DNA from: Streptomyces sp. H27-H1
Lineage (GTDB): Bacteria > Actinomycetota > Actinomycetes > Streptomycetales > Streptomycetaceae
DNA: 62,883 bases
Assembly (NCBI RefSeq): GCF_026627445.1
Contig: NZ_JAPNLJ010000042.1
Span: 1 to 62,883 of the forward strand
Direction of reading: 5' to 3'
Below the pieces are notes generated by a model. The model ran no database searches. It worked only from the letters and a program-made list of their open reading frames with translations, and was not told the origin of the DNA. Positions 16,017-23,832 of the stretch are shown here, one piece after another (position 1 is the stretch's first letter; every line of letters begins with the position of its first letter). The position numbers and the translations under genes were made by a program.

Positions 16017-16828
16017 TGGGACGACAGATCAACACGGGTGGGCCGCAGGGCCCCGGAAAGCCGGACACGGCGGTGGCGCTGGCCCGCGCGATCGACCACC
16101 TGCCGACGAAGCAGCTCTCCGACACTCCGGTCCTCATCGCTCAGGAGCGGGAGCTCCTGGTGCGCTGCGAGGCCGCGCTCGAGAACCTGCGGATCGCGTA
16201 CTGGGCTGCGGGTAAGGCGCTCCAGGTCGTTCGGGACGGCAAGCTGTACCGGGCGACGCGCGGGACGTTCGAGGACTACTGCAACGAGCTGTGGGACATC
16301 ACGCCGCAGTACGCGAACCAGCTGATCAAGACGTGGAAGATCACAGAGAAGCTGTTCGAATTGGTCCACGGGAAATCGAACGATTTGGAAACTGTAGTTT
16401 CCAAAAAGCTGGGCATCGCTCAGGCCCGGGAGTTGGTCTCGCTCGCCGAAGAGCACGGTGTCGATGCTGCCGCACTGCTCTACCTGGCACTCATCCAGGT
16501 GAAGCAGCTGAGCGTCACGTCCGACATGGTGAAGGGCGCCGTCCAGGCGCTCCCCCCGGAGGCGGCTGGCAAGAAGAAGGCCACCGAGGAAGCCGTGCTC
16601 GTCTACCTCGCGAGCATCGAAGGCAAGACCCAGCTCCCAGCCGCCCGCGACCCTTACAAGGCGCTGACCCGGGCAACGAAGAAGCTGGACGCGGGCACAC
16701 TCCAGGCTGCGATGGAGCGCAACCCCGAAGGCACTCGCACGATGGTGCGGGAGCTGATCGAGGCGCTGTCCGCATCCGTCGGCATAGAGGTTGAGATCAA
16801 GCCCGAAGCGGAGCCAGCGGTCGCCTGA
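16016..16828 (+). CDS. ParB-role DNA-binding partition protein
   Basis: A 270-residue protein coupled to parA by TGATG. It lacks the classical ParB N-terminal ARxxG motif. The N-terminal half is helical with a possible helix-turn-helix around DYCNELWDITPQYANQLIK (residues 85-105); the C-terminal third (AARDPYKALTRATKKLDAG) is basic. By position it is the centromere-binding adaptor. A low-GC patch with a perfect palindrome lies inside the gene (16384-16405). Family not otherwise recognised. It is closed by a strong terminator. Confidence 0.7.
   Translation: MGRQINTGGPQGPGKPDTAVALARAIDHLPTKQLSDTPVLIAQERELLVRCEAALENLRIAYWAAGKALQVVRDGKLYRATRGTFEDYCNELWDITPQYANQLIKTWKITEKLFELVHGKSNDLETVVSKKLGIAQARELVSLAEEHGVDAAALLYLALIQVKQLSVTSDMVKGAVQALPPEAAGKKKATEEAVLVYLASIEGKTQLPAARDPYKALTRATKKLDAGTLQAAMERNPEGTRTMVRELIEALSASVGIEVEIKPEAEPAVA
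16384..16405. repeat. AT-rich palindrome inside the parB-role gene
   Basis: TTTGGAAACT-gt-AGTTTCCAAA, 10-bp arms, in a patch much poorer in GC than its surroundings. It shares the TTCCAA/TTGGAA half-site with the palindrome at 14992-15007 upstream of parA. Confidence 0.5.
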
Positions 16829-16845
16829 CGGCCCGGAAACGCAAG

Positions 16846-16887
16846 AAGGCCCGTACCCCTCTGGCGATCGCAGGGGGTACGGGCCTT
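16846..16887. terminator. Bidirectional terminator
   Basis: Perfect 14-bp stem AAGGCCCGTACCCC / GGGGTACGGGCCTT with a 14-nt loop, between the convergent par operon and the leftward gene ending at 16917. Confidence 0.85.
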
Positions 16888-16916
16888 CGGGTGTTCCGGG
16901 GGTCAGGCCACCCAGG

Positions 16917-17600
16917 TCACGCGCTCGCTCCTGCGAGGGCGTCGGCCAAGAGCGCGGTGACATCAGCGACGTACGGGTCGGCGTAGCTCTCGTGGTCGCT
17001 GACGTCGAACAGCGCGTCCTTCGCGGTGACCGTGAATCCGGGGATGACGGTGGCCGCCCGGCTCGCGAGGTCGGTGTTGAGACGGCCGGCGTCGTGGGAG
17101 GCGACCCAGGTCTGGAAGTACGGCCCAAGGCGCAGCAGCGTGTGGCCGGTGCCGTCGGTGCGGCGGGCTTCGACGTGGACGCCGTAGTGGGCGGGGGTCA
17201 TGCCGACGTCGTCGGGTAGGGGGAGGCCGGCGGAGGCGTGGGTGAGCATCGCGTAGGCCGGCTGCCAGGTCCCGAGGATTGTGGTCGTCTCGCAGCGCAG
17301 CCAGCCTCGGTTGGTGTAGCCGAGCTGGTGGCCGTGGAGGTAGGCAGCGGCGTGTGGGGTGTCGGGGTGGACCAGGGCGACGGCGATCGTCTCGGTGCCG
17401 TGGTCGTCGCCGGGGCGGGGGTGCGCGCGCTCGATGAACGGGCCGACCCGCACGGCGACGTCCCGGGCGAGGTCGGGCGTCCAGGGCTCGGGGTTGCGGA
17501 CGGCGGCGAGCATCGCGCGGAACCTGTCGACGACGGCCTGGTCCTCGGGGGAGACCGCGTTGGATGTGGTGGCGCAGCTGCTGAACATGCGACGGATCAT
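16917..17600 (-). CDS. Hypothetical protein, last gene of the long leftward run
   Basis: A 227-residue soluble protein beginning MIRRMFSSCATTS. It contains His-rich loops (HPRPGDDHGTETIAVALVHP; AAYLHGHQLGYTNRG) and a Trp/Phe core (YFQTWVASHDAG). No family recognised. The ATG overlaps the RapZ-C gene's stop (ATGA at 17597-17600), so the two are translated together. Function unknown. Confidence 0.7.
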   Translation of the reverse strand: MIRRMFSSCATTSNAVSPEDQAVVDRFRAMLAAVRNPEPWTPDLARDVAVRVGPFIERAHPRPGDDHGTETIAVALVHPDTPHAAAYLHGHQLGYTNRGWLRCETTTILGTWQPAYAMLTHASAGLPLPDDVGMTPAHYGVHVEARRTDGTGHTLLRLGPYFQTWVASHDAGRLNTDLASRAATVIPGFTVTAKDALFDVSDHESYADPYVADVTALLADALAGASA

Positions 17601-18034
17601 CGGGCGGTCTCCTGCTCGGGGTGGGCGGGGCGGGTGCTGGCGGGTGCCTTGAGGACGCGCGGCAGGTGTGCGTGGAGATGCTCGATTTCGACCTGTCGGC
17701 CACGGTCGCGGAGTTCGCGGGCAAGGATTTCGGTGAGGCCGCATGCCCTGTGCTTGCCGCCTGCGCACCCGATCGCAATGCGGCGGGGGCCGGCGGGCAG
17801 GTCGGCGTAGTCGGCGAGGTTGGCGATCAGTTCGCGGGCGCCGGGGGTGTTGAGGACGACGTCCTGGACGCGGGGGTGGTGGCCGTCGAGGTTGAGGATG
17901 TCGCGGGCGGCGGCGGGGTCGCGGAGCCGGTCGCGGACGTCTTCGATCCGGTCGGCGGCGGGCGGGACGGGGGAGCCGTCCGGGCCGGTGGGCAGGTGGA
18001 GGTAGCCGAAGCTGGTCAGGCGGATCGGGTGCAT
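17597..18034 (-). CDS. Stand-alone RapZ C-terminal domain protein
   Basis: A 145-residue protein matching the C-terminal domain of RapZ (YvcJ): it begins RLTSFGYLHLPTG, has a DVRDRLRDP strand-loop and the signature IAIGCAGGKHRA near residue 88 (RapZ: IGCTGGRHRS). In RapZ this domain binds small RNA and a regulatory ligand; the N-terminal NTPase domain is missing here. It partly overlaps the upstream zinc-ribbon gene's 3' end and overlaps the downstream gene by ATGA. The plasmid role is unknown. Confidence 0.8.
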   Translation of the reverse strand: MHPIRLTSFGYLHLPTGPDGSPVPPAADRIEDVRDRLRDPAAARDILNLDGHHPRVQDVVLNTPGARELIANLADYADLPAGPRRIAIGCAGGKHRACGLTEILARELRDRGRQVEIEHLHAHLPRVLKAPASTRPAHPEQETAR

Positions 18035-18621
18035 GAGGACGTCTCCAGGTCGTGGGTGGCGGGGCGGGGCTGGGGGAGGGCTGGCTGTGGGTCCGGGCGG
18101 AGCTCGGTCACCGGCGGGAGCCACTGGTGGGCGCAGTGCCGGCAGCGGTGGCAGTTGCTCCATCCGGTGCGGTTGGGCCTCCTGGTGAACCGTGTCGAGC
18201 GGCTGGTGCGGGTGCAGGCCGGGCACCGGGACGGGGTCGCTATGTCTTCCCGCTCCAGCCACTCGATGGCGATGAAGGTGGCGGGCTGGGCGGTGGGTGC
18301 GTCGGGGTCGGCGTCGTTGACGTACCAGGGGCAGTCGCCGTCGCTTCCCGCCCTGACGGCCTGGATGTAGGTGCGCCTGGTGCCGAAGGTGAGCAGGTCG
18401 GCGAGTTCGTTGGTGGGCACGATGAGCTCTCCGAGGACCCGCCGGTGGTAGGCGCTGGTGACGGCGAGTACGGCGCGGTCGGTGAGGTGGCCCAGGGTCA
18501 GGAGGCGGTCGCTCTCCTCGCCCAGGGCGGCGGCCGGGATGCCGTGCAGGTGGTCGAAGCCGGGCTCGGTGCCGGACAGGGTGAACGGCTCGCCGGGTGC
18601 GGCGTCGGTGAAGGCGGTCAC
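18016..18621 (-). CDS. Hypothetical protein with C-terminal zinc ribbon
   Basis: A 201-residue protein. The N-terminal 100 residues are unrecognised (FDHLHGIPAAALGEESDRLL; helical LITFGTRRTYIQAV-like region). A zinc ribbon follows near 130-165, with CPAC and CHRCRHC ligand pairs about 25 residues apart, and then a Pro-rich tail. The GTG at 18621 is supported by GAGGAG. Its 3' end overlaps the RapZ-C start by 19 bases. A nucleic-acid-binding role is suggested by the ribbon only. Confidence 0.65.
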   Translation of the reverse strand: MTAFTDAAPGEPFTLSGTEPGFDHLHGIPAAALGEESDRLLTLGHLTDRAVLAVTSAYHRRVLGELIVPTNELADLLTFGTRRTYIQAVRAGSDGDCPWYVNDADPDAPTAQPATFIAIEWLEREDIATPSRCPACTRTSRSTRFTRRPNRTGWSNCHRCRHCAHQWLPPVTELRPDPQPALPQPRPATHDLETSSCTRSA

Positions 18622-18703
18622 GGGGGGGGATCTCCTCGAGTTGAGGGGTGGCGCCGGGGCGGCCGGGCTCGTGGCCGGCGGCCGCCCCGGGCCGTACATG
18701 GGT

Positions 18704-18734
18704 GAAGCGGCCCGCCGCTGGGGCGGGCCGCTTC
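18704..18734 (-). terminator. Hairpin between 18761-19180 and 18016-18621
   Basis: Perfect 13-bp stem GAAGCGGCCCGCC / GGCGGGCCGCTTC, 5-nt loop, just behind the stop at 18761. Confidence 0.65.
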
Positions 18735-18760
18735 GGGTGCCGTGCTGATCGCGGCGGCGG

Positions 18761-19180
18761 TCAGCTGCTGGCGGGGGTGTCCATGCGCAGTTCGGCCAGG
18801 GCGATCCCGACCGTGGCGCAGGACCCGGAGCAGAACGCGCGGGCGGGCATGGTGGAGCCCTGGACGTGGATGCGGACCCAGCCGCGGCGCTGCACGCTGC
18901 GGCCCGCGACTTCCTGGCCGCATCCGTCGACGGGGCAGTCGCCCGGCGCCAGGATCCGGCGTCCGGGCTGGGAGCCGGACGCGGCGGTGACGTACTGCCC
19001 GCCGTACCACTCCCGCTGCTTCTGCGAGCGCTCCGGCACCGGCTTGCTGGTGCGCTGCGCCTCACGGACAGCGGCCAGACAGCCGCACTCCTCGGTCGCG
19101 GCGACCTTGCGGTAGGTGTGCTGCCGGTAGACGCGCATACTGCCGTGGTCGATCCCGGCTTCCTGTCCGATGACGCTCAC
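18761..19180 (-). CDS. Small Cys-rich hypothetical protein
   Basis: A 139-residue protein with Cys pairs suggestive of one or two zinc sites: ECGC near residue 32, CPVDGC near 82 and CSGSC near 117. Between them lie basic stretches. The GTG at 19180 overlaps the Nudix gene's stop (GTGA), so it is translationally coupled to it. Family not recognised. Confidence 0.6.
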   Translation of the reverse strand: MSVIGQEAGIDHGSMRVYRQHTYRKVAATEECGCLAAVREAQRTSKPVPERSQKQREWYGGQYVTAASGSQPGRRILAPGDCPVDGCGQEVAGRSVQRRGWVRIHVQGSTMPARAFCSGSCATVGIALAELRMDTPASS

Positions 19181-19623
19181 CGCGCCACCCCCTTCGAAGC
19201 GGTGAAGGCGATGGCCGCGTTCACGATGTCGGCGTGGTCGAACGCCAGCGGCGGCAGCGCGTCCAGGGGCCACCAGCGGGCGGCGCGGGCGTCGTCCCCG
19301 GCCGTGACCGGGGTGTCGGCGGGGACGACGGCCACGTAGGCAACGGTGACGTACCGGCCGCGCGGGTCGCGGTCGGGCGCGTCCCACACGCCGACCTGAC
19401 GCAGGCTGTCGGCGGTCACGCGGAGGCCGGTCTCTTCCTCGAGTTCGCGGACGGCGGCATCACGGTTGGTTTCCGAGCGATCCACGTGGCCACCGGCGAG
19501 GGCCCATTCGCCCTCGTGCGGCGGCCAGCCCCGCTCGATCAGCAGGACGTCGCCGCCGGGGGTCAGGGCGACCACGTCGGCGGTGTAGCGGATGGTCTCG
19601 GGCTCGGGCTCGGTCTCGGTCAT
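19177..19623 (-). CDS. Nudix hydrolase
   Basis: A 148-residue Nudix protein. The Nudix box reads GGHVDRSETNRDAAVRELEE followed by ETGL (consensus GX5EX7REUXEEXGU; residues about 44-66), so the metal-binding REXXEE is complete. Upstream VVALTPGGDVLLIERGWPPHEGEWALAGG is the usual β-sheet lead. It hydrolyses a nucleoside diphosphate linked to another moiety; the substrate cannot be told. The ATG follows GAGAGGCG. Coupled to the Cys-rich gene downstream. Confidence 0.9.
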   Translation of the reverse strand: MTETEPEPETIRYTADVVALTPGGDVLLIERGWPPHEGEWALAGGHVDRSETNRDAAVRELEEETGLRVTADSLRQVGVWDAPDRDPRGRYVTVAYVAVVPADTPVTAGDDARAARWWPLDALPPLAFDHADIVNAAIAFTASKGVAR

Positions 19624-19645
19624 GTTCGCCTCTCGGTTGGGCGGG

Positions 19646-19819
19646 CTATCGGGTGGTGGTGACCACGAGGAACTGGTCGGCGTCCAGGTCCATCACGACG
19701 TGGGCGTCGTGGCCCTGGGCGCGCTGGGCAGCGGCGCATTCGTCGGCGGGCCAGGAGCCGCGGGGATGGCCGGCGGGGAATCGCTCCAGGACGGTGCGGG
19801 AGGGTGCGGCGGTGGTCAT
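19646..19819 (-). CDS. 57-residue hypothetical protein
   Basis: A small protein beginning MTTAAPSRTVLERFPAGHP and ending DLDADQFLVVTTTR. Its ATG overlaps the upstream stop (ATGA at 19816-19819), the strongest evidence that it is real, and the C-terminal half alternates charged and hydrophobic residues like a short β/α protein. No family recognised. Confidence 0.65.
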   Translation of the reverse strand: MTTAAPSRTVLERFPAGHPRGSWPADECAAAQRAQGHDAHVVMDLDADQFLVVTTTR

Positions 19820-20301
19820 CGGTCGTCACCGCCGTGCACGCGCTCGTGGATGTCGATCAGGGTGGCGATGGCGTCCGGGTTGTCCGCGAGGCCGACCCAC
19901 TTCCCGCGCGCGGTGAAGACCGGCACGGCGTCGGTGTCGGCGTCGAAGATGACGACGTAGTCGCCGAACCTGTCGAGCACCATCTCGCGCAGGGCCGGGA
20001 CCAGGGCGGTGCCGAGGACCTCGAGGACGTCCACGGTGAGCCGGGCGGGCTCGCCAGGCGTCCGGGGCTGGGCCAGGGTGCCGGTGACGCGCAGCAGGTC
20101 GCTGGGCTGTACGCCGTTCAGCAGCTCGTGGACGATCCCGTCGTCCGTGGCGGTGCAGGAGACGACGGTGTCGGGGGCGTCCTCGGGGAGGGTGTCCGCG
20201 TCGACGGGACGGACGGTCAGGTCGAACATCGCGGTGCCGTGCGGGCCGGGGGCGGGGATGGCGTCGACCCAGCCGTCGACGGTGCAGTGCTTGGTGTCCA
20301 T
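19816..20301 (-). CDS. Hypothetical protein, OB-fold-like middle
   Basis: A 161-residue acidic protein. Residues about 60-95 (SDLLRVTGTLAQPRTPGEPA then RLTVDVLEVLG) read like an OB-fold strand pair as found in single-strand-binding proteins. The C-terminal third is YVVIFDADTDAVPVFTARGK. Its ATG shares one base with the upstream stop (TGATG). Function unknown; a nucleic-acid role is only a possibility. Confidence 0.65.
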   Translation of the reverse strand: MDTKHCTVDGWVDAIPAPGPHGTAMFDLTVRPVDADTLPEDAPDTVVSCTATDDGIVHELLNGVQPSDLLRVTGTLAQPRTPGEPARLTVDVLEVLGTALVPALREMVLDRFGDYVVIFDADTDAVPVFTARGKWVGLADNPDAIATLIDIHERVHGGDDR

Positions 20302-20507
20302 CAGCTGGCCTCCGCCAGGGTCTTGGTGGTGCGCGGCGAGCGGGGTCGGGGGGTGTACTGCGCGCGGAGCAGGAGCTCGCAGTTGCGGCGCTGCTGCTCC
20401 GGGGTGATCGGCCGGGGCTTGGGGCCCTGGCGGTGCCAGAGCGGGGAAGCGGGCGGCTCGGGGTAGGCGAGGGTGGGATCGACGTCGTCCTGCGGAGTGC
20501 TGCTCAT
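20301..20507 (-). CDS. Small basic protein
   Basis: A 68-residue Pro/Arg-rich protein with a strong GGAGG ribosome-binding site and one-base coupling (TGATG) to the next gene. The middle ITPEQQRRNCELLLRAQ could form a short helix. Not recognised. Confidence 0.6.
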   Translation of the reverse strand: MSSTPQDDVDPTLAYPEPPASPLWHRQGPKPRPITPEQQRRNCELLLRAQYTPRPRSPRTTKTLAEAS

Positions 20508-20528
20508 GGGAGCCTCCGGGCGGGTGGG

Positions 20529-20807
20529 TCAGGCGTGGTTGTCGTCGCGCCGGCGCTTGGGCTGGGTGTCGGAGGCGAACCGACCGAGGCGGGCCTCGGT
20601 GGGGTGCTCGGAGATCCAGGACTCAGCGCACACCTTGTGAGCGGGCTCCCCGGAGTGGGAGCGCAGCGGTGTGGGCTGCTCGCACAGCGCGCAGGGGCGC
20701 ATCTGCCAGCGGTCGTAGTGCCGGGCGTCGCGCCAGTCCAGCAGGCCGCCGGGAGCCGGGACGCAGCCCGGCTCGTACGGCGGCTCCTTGCCCGGCTTGC
20801 GGGTCAC
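20529..20807 (-). CDS. Small zinc-finger protein
   Basis: A 92-residue protein with CALC and HKVC pairs (residues about 44-62) surrounding SHSGEPAH, forming a compact zinc knuckle, then a basic C-terminus (QPKRRRDDNHA). The GTG at 20807 overlaps the ASCH gene's stop (GTGA). Likely nucleic-acid or protein binding; function unknown. Confidence 0.65.
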   Translation of the reverse strand: MTRKPGKEPPYEPGCVPAPGGLLDWRDARHYDRWQMRPCALCEQPTPLRSHSGEPAHKVCAESWISEHPTEARLGRFASDTQPKRRRDDNHA

Positions 20808-21247
20808 GGCCGCAGGTGCGGCAGCTGCTGGAGGACTTGGTCCACGAGGTCCTGCGTCGGCTTCCAGGCCGGGAGCGCCCCGGTGGCGGGCACCGGCAGC
20901 GGCAGTTCGTGGACGTCGGCGAGGACCAGGTGGTGAGCGTGGCGCTGTGCCCAGGGGCTGGTGCAGTGCGCGGGCCCCTGGTCCAGGTGGCAGTCGGTGA
21001 GCCGGGCGACACCGATGACCGCACCGAGGTGTAGCTCGCGGCCGCGGATCGCGGTGGCGACCAGCGGGTCGCGCAGCACGGCGGGTTCCGGCTTCGCCTT
21101 CCCGGCGTGGAGCAGGACCCACCCCCGCCAGGGCCAGTTGGCCGGCCTGTTCTCCGTGCGCTTCCCGGCGAGGATGCAGGCCGCCCACGGCTGGCGGACC
21201 GTGATGCCGCGGATCCAGTCGCCGCCCTCGAGTTCGGCGGCGCTCAC
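20804..21247 (-). CDS. ASCH-domain protein
   Basis: A 147-residue protein of the ASCH (PUA-like) fold: GITVRQPWAACILAGKRTEN near residue 15 is the characteristic start, followed by RGWVLLHAGK and AVIGVARLTDCH strands. ASCH proteins bind RNA or modified nucleotides, and some hydrolyse acylated cytidines. The GTG at 21247 gives a GTGA overlap with the GGDEF gene; an ATG five codons earlier would overlap further. Substrate unknown. Confidence 0.85.
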   Translation of the reverse strand: MSAAELEGGDWIRGITVRQPWAACILAGKRTENRPANWPWRGWVLLHAGKAKPEPAVLRDPLVATAIRGRELHLGAVIGVARLTDCHLDQGPAHCTSPWAQRHAHHLVLADVHELPLPVPATGALPAWKPTQDLVDQVLQQLPHLRP

Positions 21248-21921
21248 GCGGCTCGCCCCCACACCGCTGTACCCGGGCGCCCGGAGCGGCGCCCGTTGAT
21301 GGACGGCACCGTGACGTGCGCGGCGGTGGCGAGGTGGGCGCGGCCGGAGTGCTTGCCGTCGTACAGAGCTGCGTCGGCGGCCCTCTGGAGCCGGGTCAAG
21401 TCGCGGCTGCCGATCATGTCCGGTGTCGCGGCGCCGACCGACGCGGCGACGTCGACCGTGCGCCCGTCGTCCAGGACGAGGGGCGTGTGCAGCATCCGGA
21501 CCAGCTGCTCCAGGCGGAGCGCGCGCCGGTCGGCGTTCAGCTCCAGGACCACGGCGAACTCATCGCCTCCGAGGCGACCGACGGCCGCGCGCGGGCCCGC
21601 CCACGCGGTGAGCCGGGCCCCGATCGACGCGAGGACGGCGTCCCCTGCCGCGTGGCCCAAGTCGTCATTGATCTGCTTGAAGTGGTCGGCATCGACGATG
21701 ACCACGGTCGTGTCGTCGCCGTGGCGGGCCAGGAGCCGGCGGGCGCGGGCTGTGTAGGAGTCGCGGCGCAGCAGCCCGGTCAGCGGGTCGCGCTTCGTCG
21801 CGGCGAGCTTCTTGTGCAGGGCGACGGCGTGGACCGCCCAGCCGGTGAGCGGCATGGCGGCGGTGGTGATCAGGAGGGTGCGCGGGCCGAACCGGCCCGA
21901 CGTGTGCAGGACGGAGTCCAT
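21244..21921 (-). CDS. Membrane-anchored GGDEF diguanylate cyclase
   Basis: A 225-residue protein. One hydrophobic segment (TLLITTAAMPLTGWAVHAVAL, residues 15-36) leads directly into a GGDEF domain: RDPLTGLLRRDSY, VIVDADHFKQINDDLGHAAGD with the metal Asp, and intact GRLGGDEFAVV near 128. It should make cyclic di-GMP from two GTP. No RxxD inhibitory site precedes GGDEF and there is no EAL or sensor domain. In Streptomyces cyclic di-GMP controls development through BldD, so a plasmid could use it to time transfer or sporulation; that is inference. AGGGAG precedes the ATG. Confidence 0.9.
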   Translation of the reverse strand: MDSVLHTSGRFGPRTLLITTAAMPLTGWAVHAVALHKKLAATKRDPLTGLLRRDSYTARARRLLARHGDDTTVVIVDADHFKQINDDLGHAAGDAVLASIGARLTAWAGPRAAVGRLGGDEFAVVLELNADRRALRLEQLVRMLHTPLVLDDGRTVDVAASVGAATPDMIGSRDLTRLQRAADAALYDGKHSGRAHLATAAHVTVPSINGRRSGRPGTAVWGRAA

Positions 21922-22007
21922 ACTGAGGTCTCCCTCTCGTCTCGTACGGGATGGGTGGCCCGGGGCAGTCGTCAGCCAGCAAGCAGGGCGGCTGTCCCGG
22001 GGCGGAG

Positions 22008-22310
22008 CTACAACTCGAAGGTGCTGGGCTTGGTCCAGCGGTAGGGGTTCGTCCAGCGGCCGGCGGTCGCGGCGGGCCAGTCGAGCTCCCAGCCGGGCCG
22101 GAATCCGCAGGCGCCCCAGCCGTCCGACCGTCCGTGGGGGATCTCGCGTCCGGCCTCCGTCGCGGCGCGTGCCGCGTCGTAGACCTCGTGAGCGATCCGT
22201 ACGGCGGCGCTGCGGCTGTCGGCCCGGCCGGTGAAGACATGCAGACCGTGCGCGCCGGGCTGCTTGGTGCTGCGTATGGGGACTTCCACCTCGAAGTAGG
22301 GCAGCGGCAC
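22008..22310 (-). CDS. Hypothetical protein
   Basis: A 100-residue protein starting at GTG behind GAGAGGAG. It begins PLPYFEVEVPIRSTKQPG and has a long helix AVRIAHEVYDAARAATEAG and a Trp-rich C-terminus (GWGACGFRPGWELDW...RWTNPYRW). Not recognised. Confidence 0.6.
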   Translation of the reverse strand: MPLPYFEVEVPIRSTKQPGAHGLHVFTGRADSRSAAVRIAHEVYDAARAATEAGREIPHGRSDGWGACGFRPGWELDWPAATAGRWTNPYRWTKPSTFEL

Positions 22311-22345
22311 GTCCGTCTCCTCTCTGTGTTGAGGGGCCACTGCGA

Positions 22346-22381
22346 CCGCCCCGGCCCCGGCGGGTGCGGGGTCCGGGGCGG
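22346..22381 (-). terminator. GC-rich hairpin downstream of 22412-22717
   Basis: CCGCCCCGG-CCCC pairs with GGGG-t-CCGGGGCGG, 13 bp with one bulge and a 9-nt loop. Confidence 0.55.
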
Positions 22382-22411
22382 CACAGAGTGCGCTCAACTC
22401 AGGCGAGGGGT

Positions 22412-22717
22412 TCAGCCCGCCGATGCGACGGCGGAGCGCAGGTGCGTGCGCGCCTGCGCCAGGAGCGCGTGCTGCTCGTCGGCCGGGCTGGTCAGCGCTT
22501 CGGTGAGGTAGTCGGCGGCGTGGTCCAGGTCGTCGCTGGCGTCCTCGTAGTGGGGGAGGCGGGAGTCGGCCAGGAGGTCGCGGACCTCTTCGACCAGGTC
22601 GATGAACCGGGTCGGGGCGAGGCCGCGCGTCGGCTGGCTGCCGCTGAGGGCGGCGAGGTCTGCGGTGAAGCAGGCGTCGAGCGCGGCAAAGGTGTCGGCC
22701 TTGGTCAGAACGGTCAT
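22412..22717 (-). CDS. Helical hypothetical protein
   Basis: A 101-residue acidic all-α protein (TRFIDLVEEVRDLLADS; DASDDLDHAADYLTEAL). The ATG at 22717 follows AAGGGG. Not recognised; no Cys motif, in contrast to its neighbours. Confidence 0.65.
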   Translation of the reverse strand: MTVLTKADTFAALDACFTADLAALSGSQPTRGLAPTRFIDLVEEVRDLLADSRLPHYEDASDDLDHAADYLTEALTSPADEQHALLAQARTHLRSAVASAG

Positions 22718-22731
22718 GGGGTTTCCCCTTG

Positions 22732-22944
22732 TCAGGAATCGAGCCGGATGGTGATGGGGGTGCGGCGGTCGCCGTAGTCGCGGCGGGGGTTGTGGACGGT
22801 CCGGCGGTGCGCGGTGAGGCCGGCGCTCCCGCCCTGGATGGGCAGATGACAGTCGGGGCAACCGCTGGCCCAGTCGTCGTCCCCGGGCGGGAGGTCGGCG
22901 GGGGCGAGCGGGTGCGGGTGCGGCCCGTCCGCGGCGCGGCTCAC
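22732..22944 (-). CDS. Small C2H2-like zinc-finger protein
   Basis: A 70-residue protein with CPDC at residues 29-32 and HRRTVH at 46-51, the spacing of a classical CxxC-x(13)-HxxxxH finger. The GTG at 22944 overlaps the upstream stop (GTGA). Basic tail (RRDYGDRRTPITIRL). Probable nucleic-acid binder. Confidence 0.65.
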   Translation of the reverse strand: MSRAADGPHPHPLAPADLPPGDDDWASGCPDCHLPIQGGSAGLTAHRRTVHNPRRDYGDRRTPITIRLDS

Positions 22945-23252
22945 CGGTCCTCGCCTCCCGCCGGCTGGCGGTCGGCGAGCGCCAGGAGCTCCGCGGCGAG
23001 TTCCGGCGCGGCCAGGATGATGCGCAGGACCGAGGCGAAGCCGGACCGCTCGGTGGGGTTGAGCCGGTCCCACACGGCGTGGGCGTCACCGTGTACGCCG
23101 ACGGCCTTGAGGTAGTCGTCCTCGGTCGTGGTGGTGTGCTCGGTGCCGCACCGTCCGCATCGGAAAACGGCCTGGTCCCAGCCACAGGCGGGGGACTTGG
23201 TCGTCGTCCGCCGATCGCCTCCTGGACCTGCGTCTCGAGGTCGGCCGGTCAC
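22941..23252 (-). CDS. Small zinc-ribbon protein
   Basis: A 103-residue protein with one CRCGRC-type Cys pair (FRCGRCGTEH) near residue 32 and a helical C-terminus (VLRIILAAPELAAELLALAD). The start is GTG overlapping the upstream stop (GTGA) and its own stop overlaps the next GTG, so three genes in a row are coupled. Function unknown. Confidence 0.65.
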   Translation of the reverse strand: MTGRPRDAGPGGDRRTTTKSPACGWDQAVFRCGRCGTEHTTTTEDDYLKAVGVHGDAHAVWDRLNPTERSGFASVLRIILAAPELAAELLALADRQPAGGEDR

Positions 23253-23758
23253 CGCGCAGTCGCCTTGGTGGTGGCGATCAGCGCGGCGGCCGTCTCCCAG
23301 CCGTGATGCCAGGCGGAGTCGAGGTGGAACGCCCCATTGATTCCGTGCGAGGCCAGTTTGTAGAAGCCGCCCTTGCCGGTCTTAATGGCGATCTTCTCCA
23401 GCAGACCCTTGCCGGGAACCCTGCGATCCGCGGCGTAGTGCGTTCCGAACGACAGGGCGAGCGCGGCCGCGGCGGCGGCCGGATGGACCCGGATGCCGAG
23501 CGCGCGGGCCCCAGCCCCGGCCACGAGCGCCTGCGTGGCCGTGTACGTCAGGCAGTGGTGGAGGCATGCCTTTCGGCCGTCGGCCGTGCCGTGGGTGGTC
23601 TCCGCCTCGGTGACCGGGTCCTGGTAGGTGACCGGGTGGTCGTCGGAGGCGCCCTTCACGCGGGCGCAGAAATCGTCCTGGATCCAAAAATCGCCGATCG
23701 CACTAGCGGCTCGGGTCAGTCCGAGCAGGGCGGCGAAGGTGGCGGGGCGATGCGTCAT
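23249..23758 (-). CDS. Membrane protein resembling DUF3307
   Basis: A 169-residue protein. IGDFWIQDDFCARVK, a His-rich LHHCLTYTATQ helix and FGTHYAADRR reproduce by eye the pattern of DUF3307 proteins (DFxxQ, H, HxxxD) that are small membrane proteins of phage and plasmids. Hydrophobic segments lie around ATQALVAGAGARALGI and AAAAAALALSFG. The ATG is at 23758; the stop overlaps the next gene's GTG. Function unknown. Confidence 0.6.
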   Translation of the reverse strand: MTHRPATFAALLGLTRAASAIGDFWIQDDFCARVKGASDDHPVTYQDPVTEAETTHGTADGRKACLHHCLTYTATQALVAGAGARALGIRVHPAAAAAALALSFGTHYAADRRVPGKGLLEKIAIKTGKGGFYKLASHGINGAFHLDSAWHHGWETAAALIATTKATAR

Positions 23759-23832
23759 GCTGGTTTCTCCTGATCTCGAAGGGGTGAAGGAGGGGCGGCC
23801 GGCCTTTGCCGGTGCTGCGGCCGCCCTGTGTG

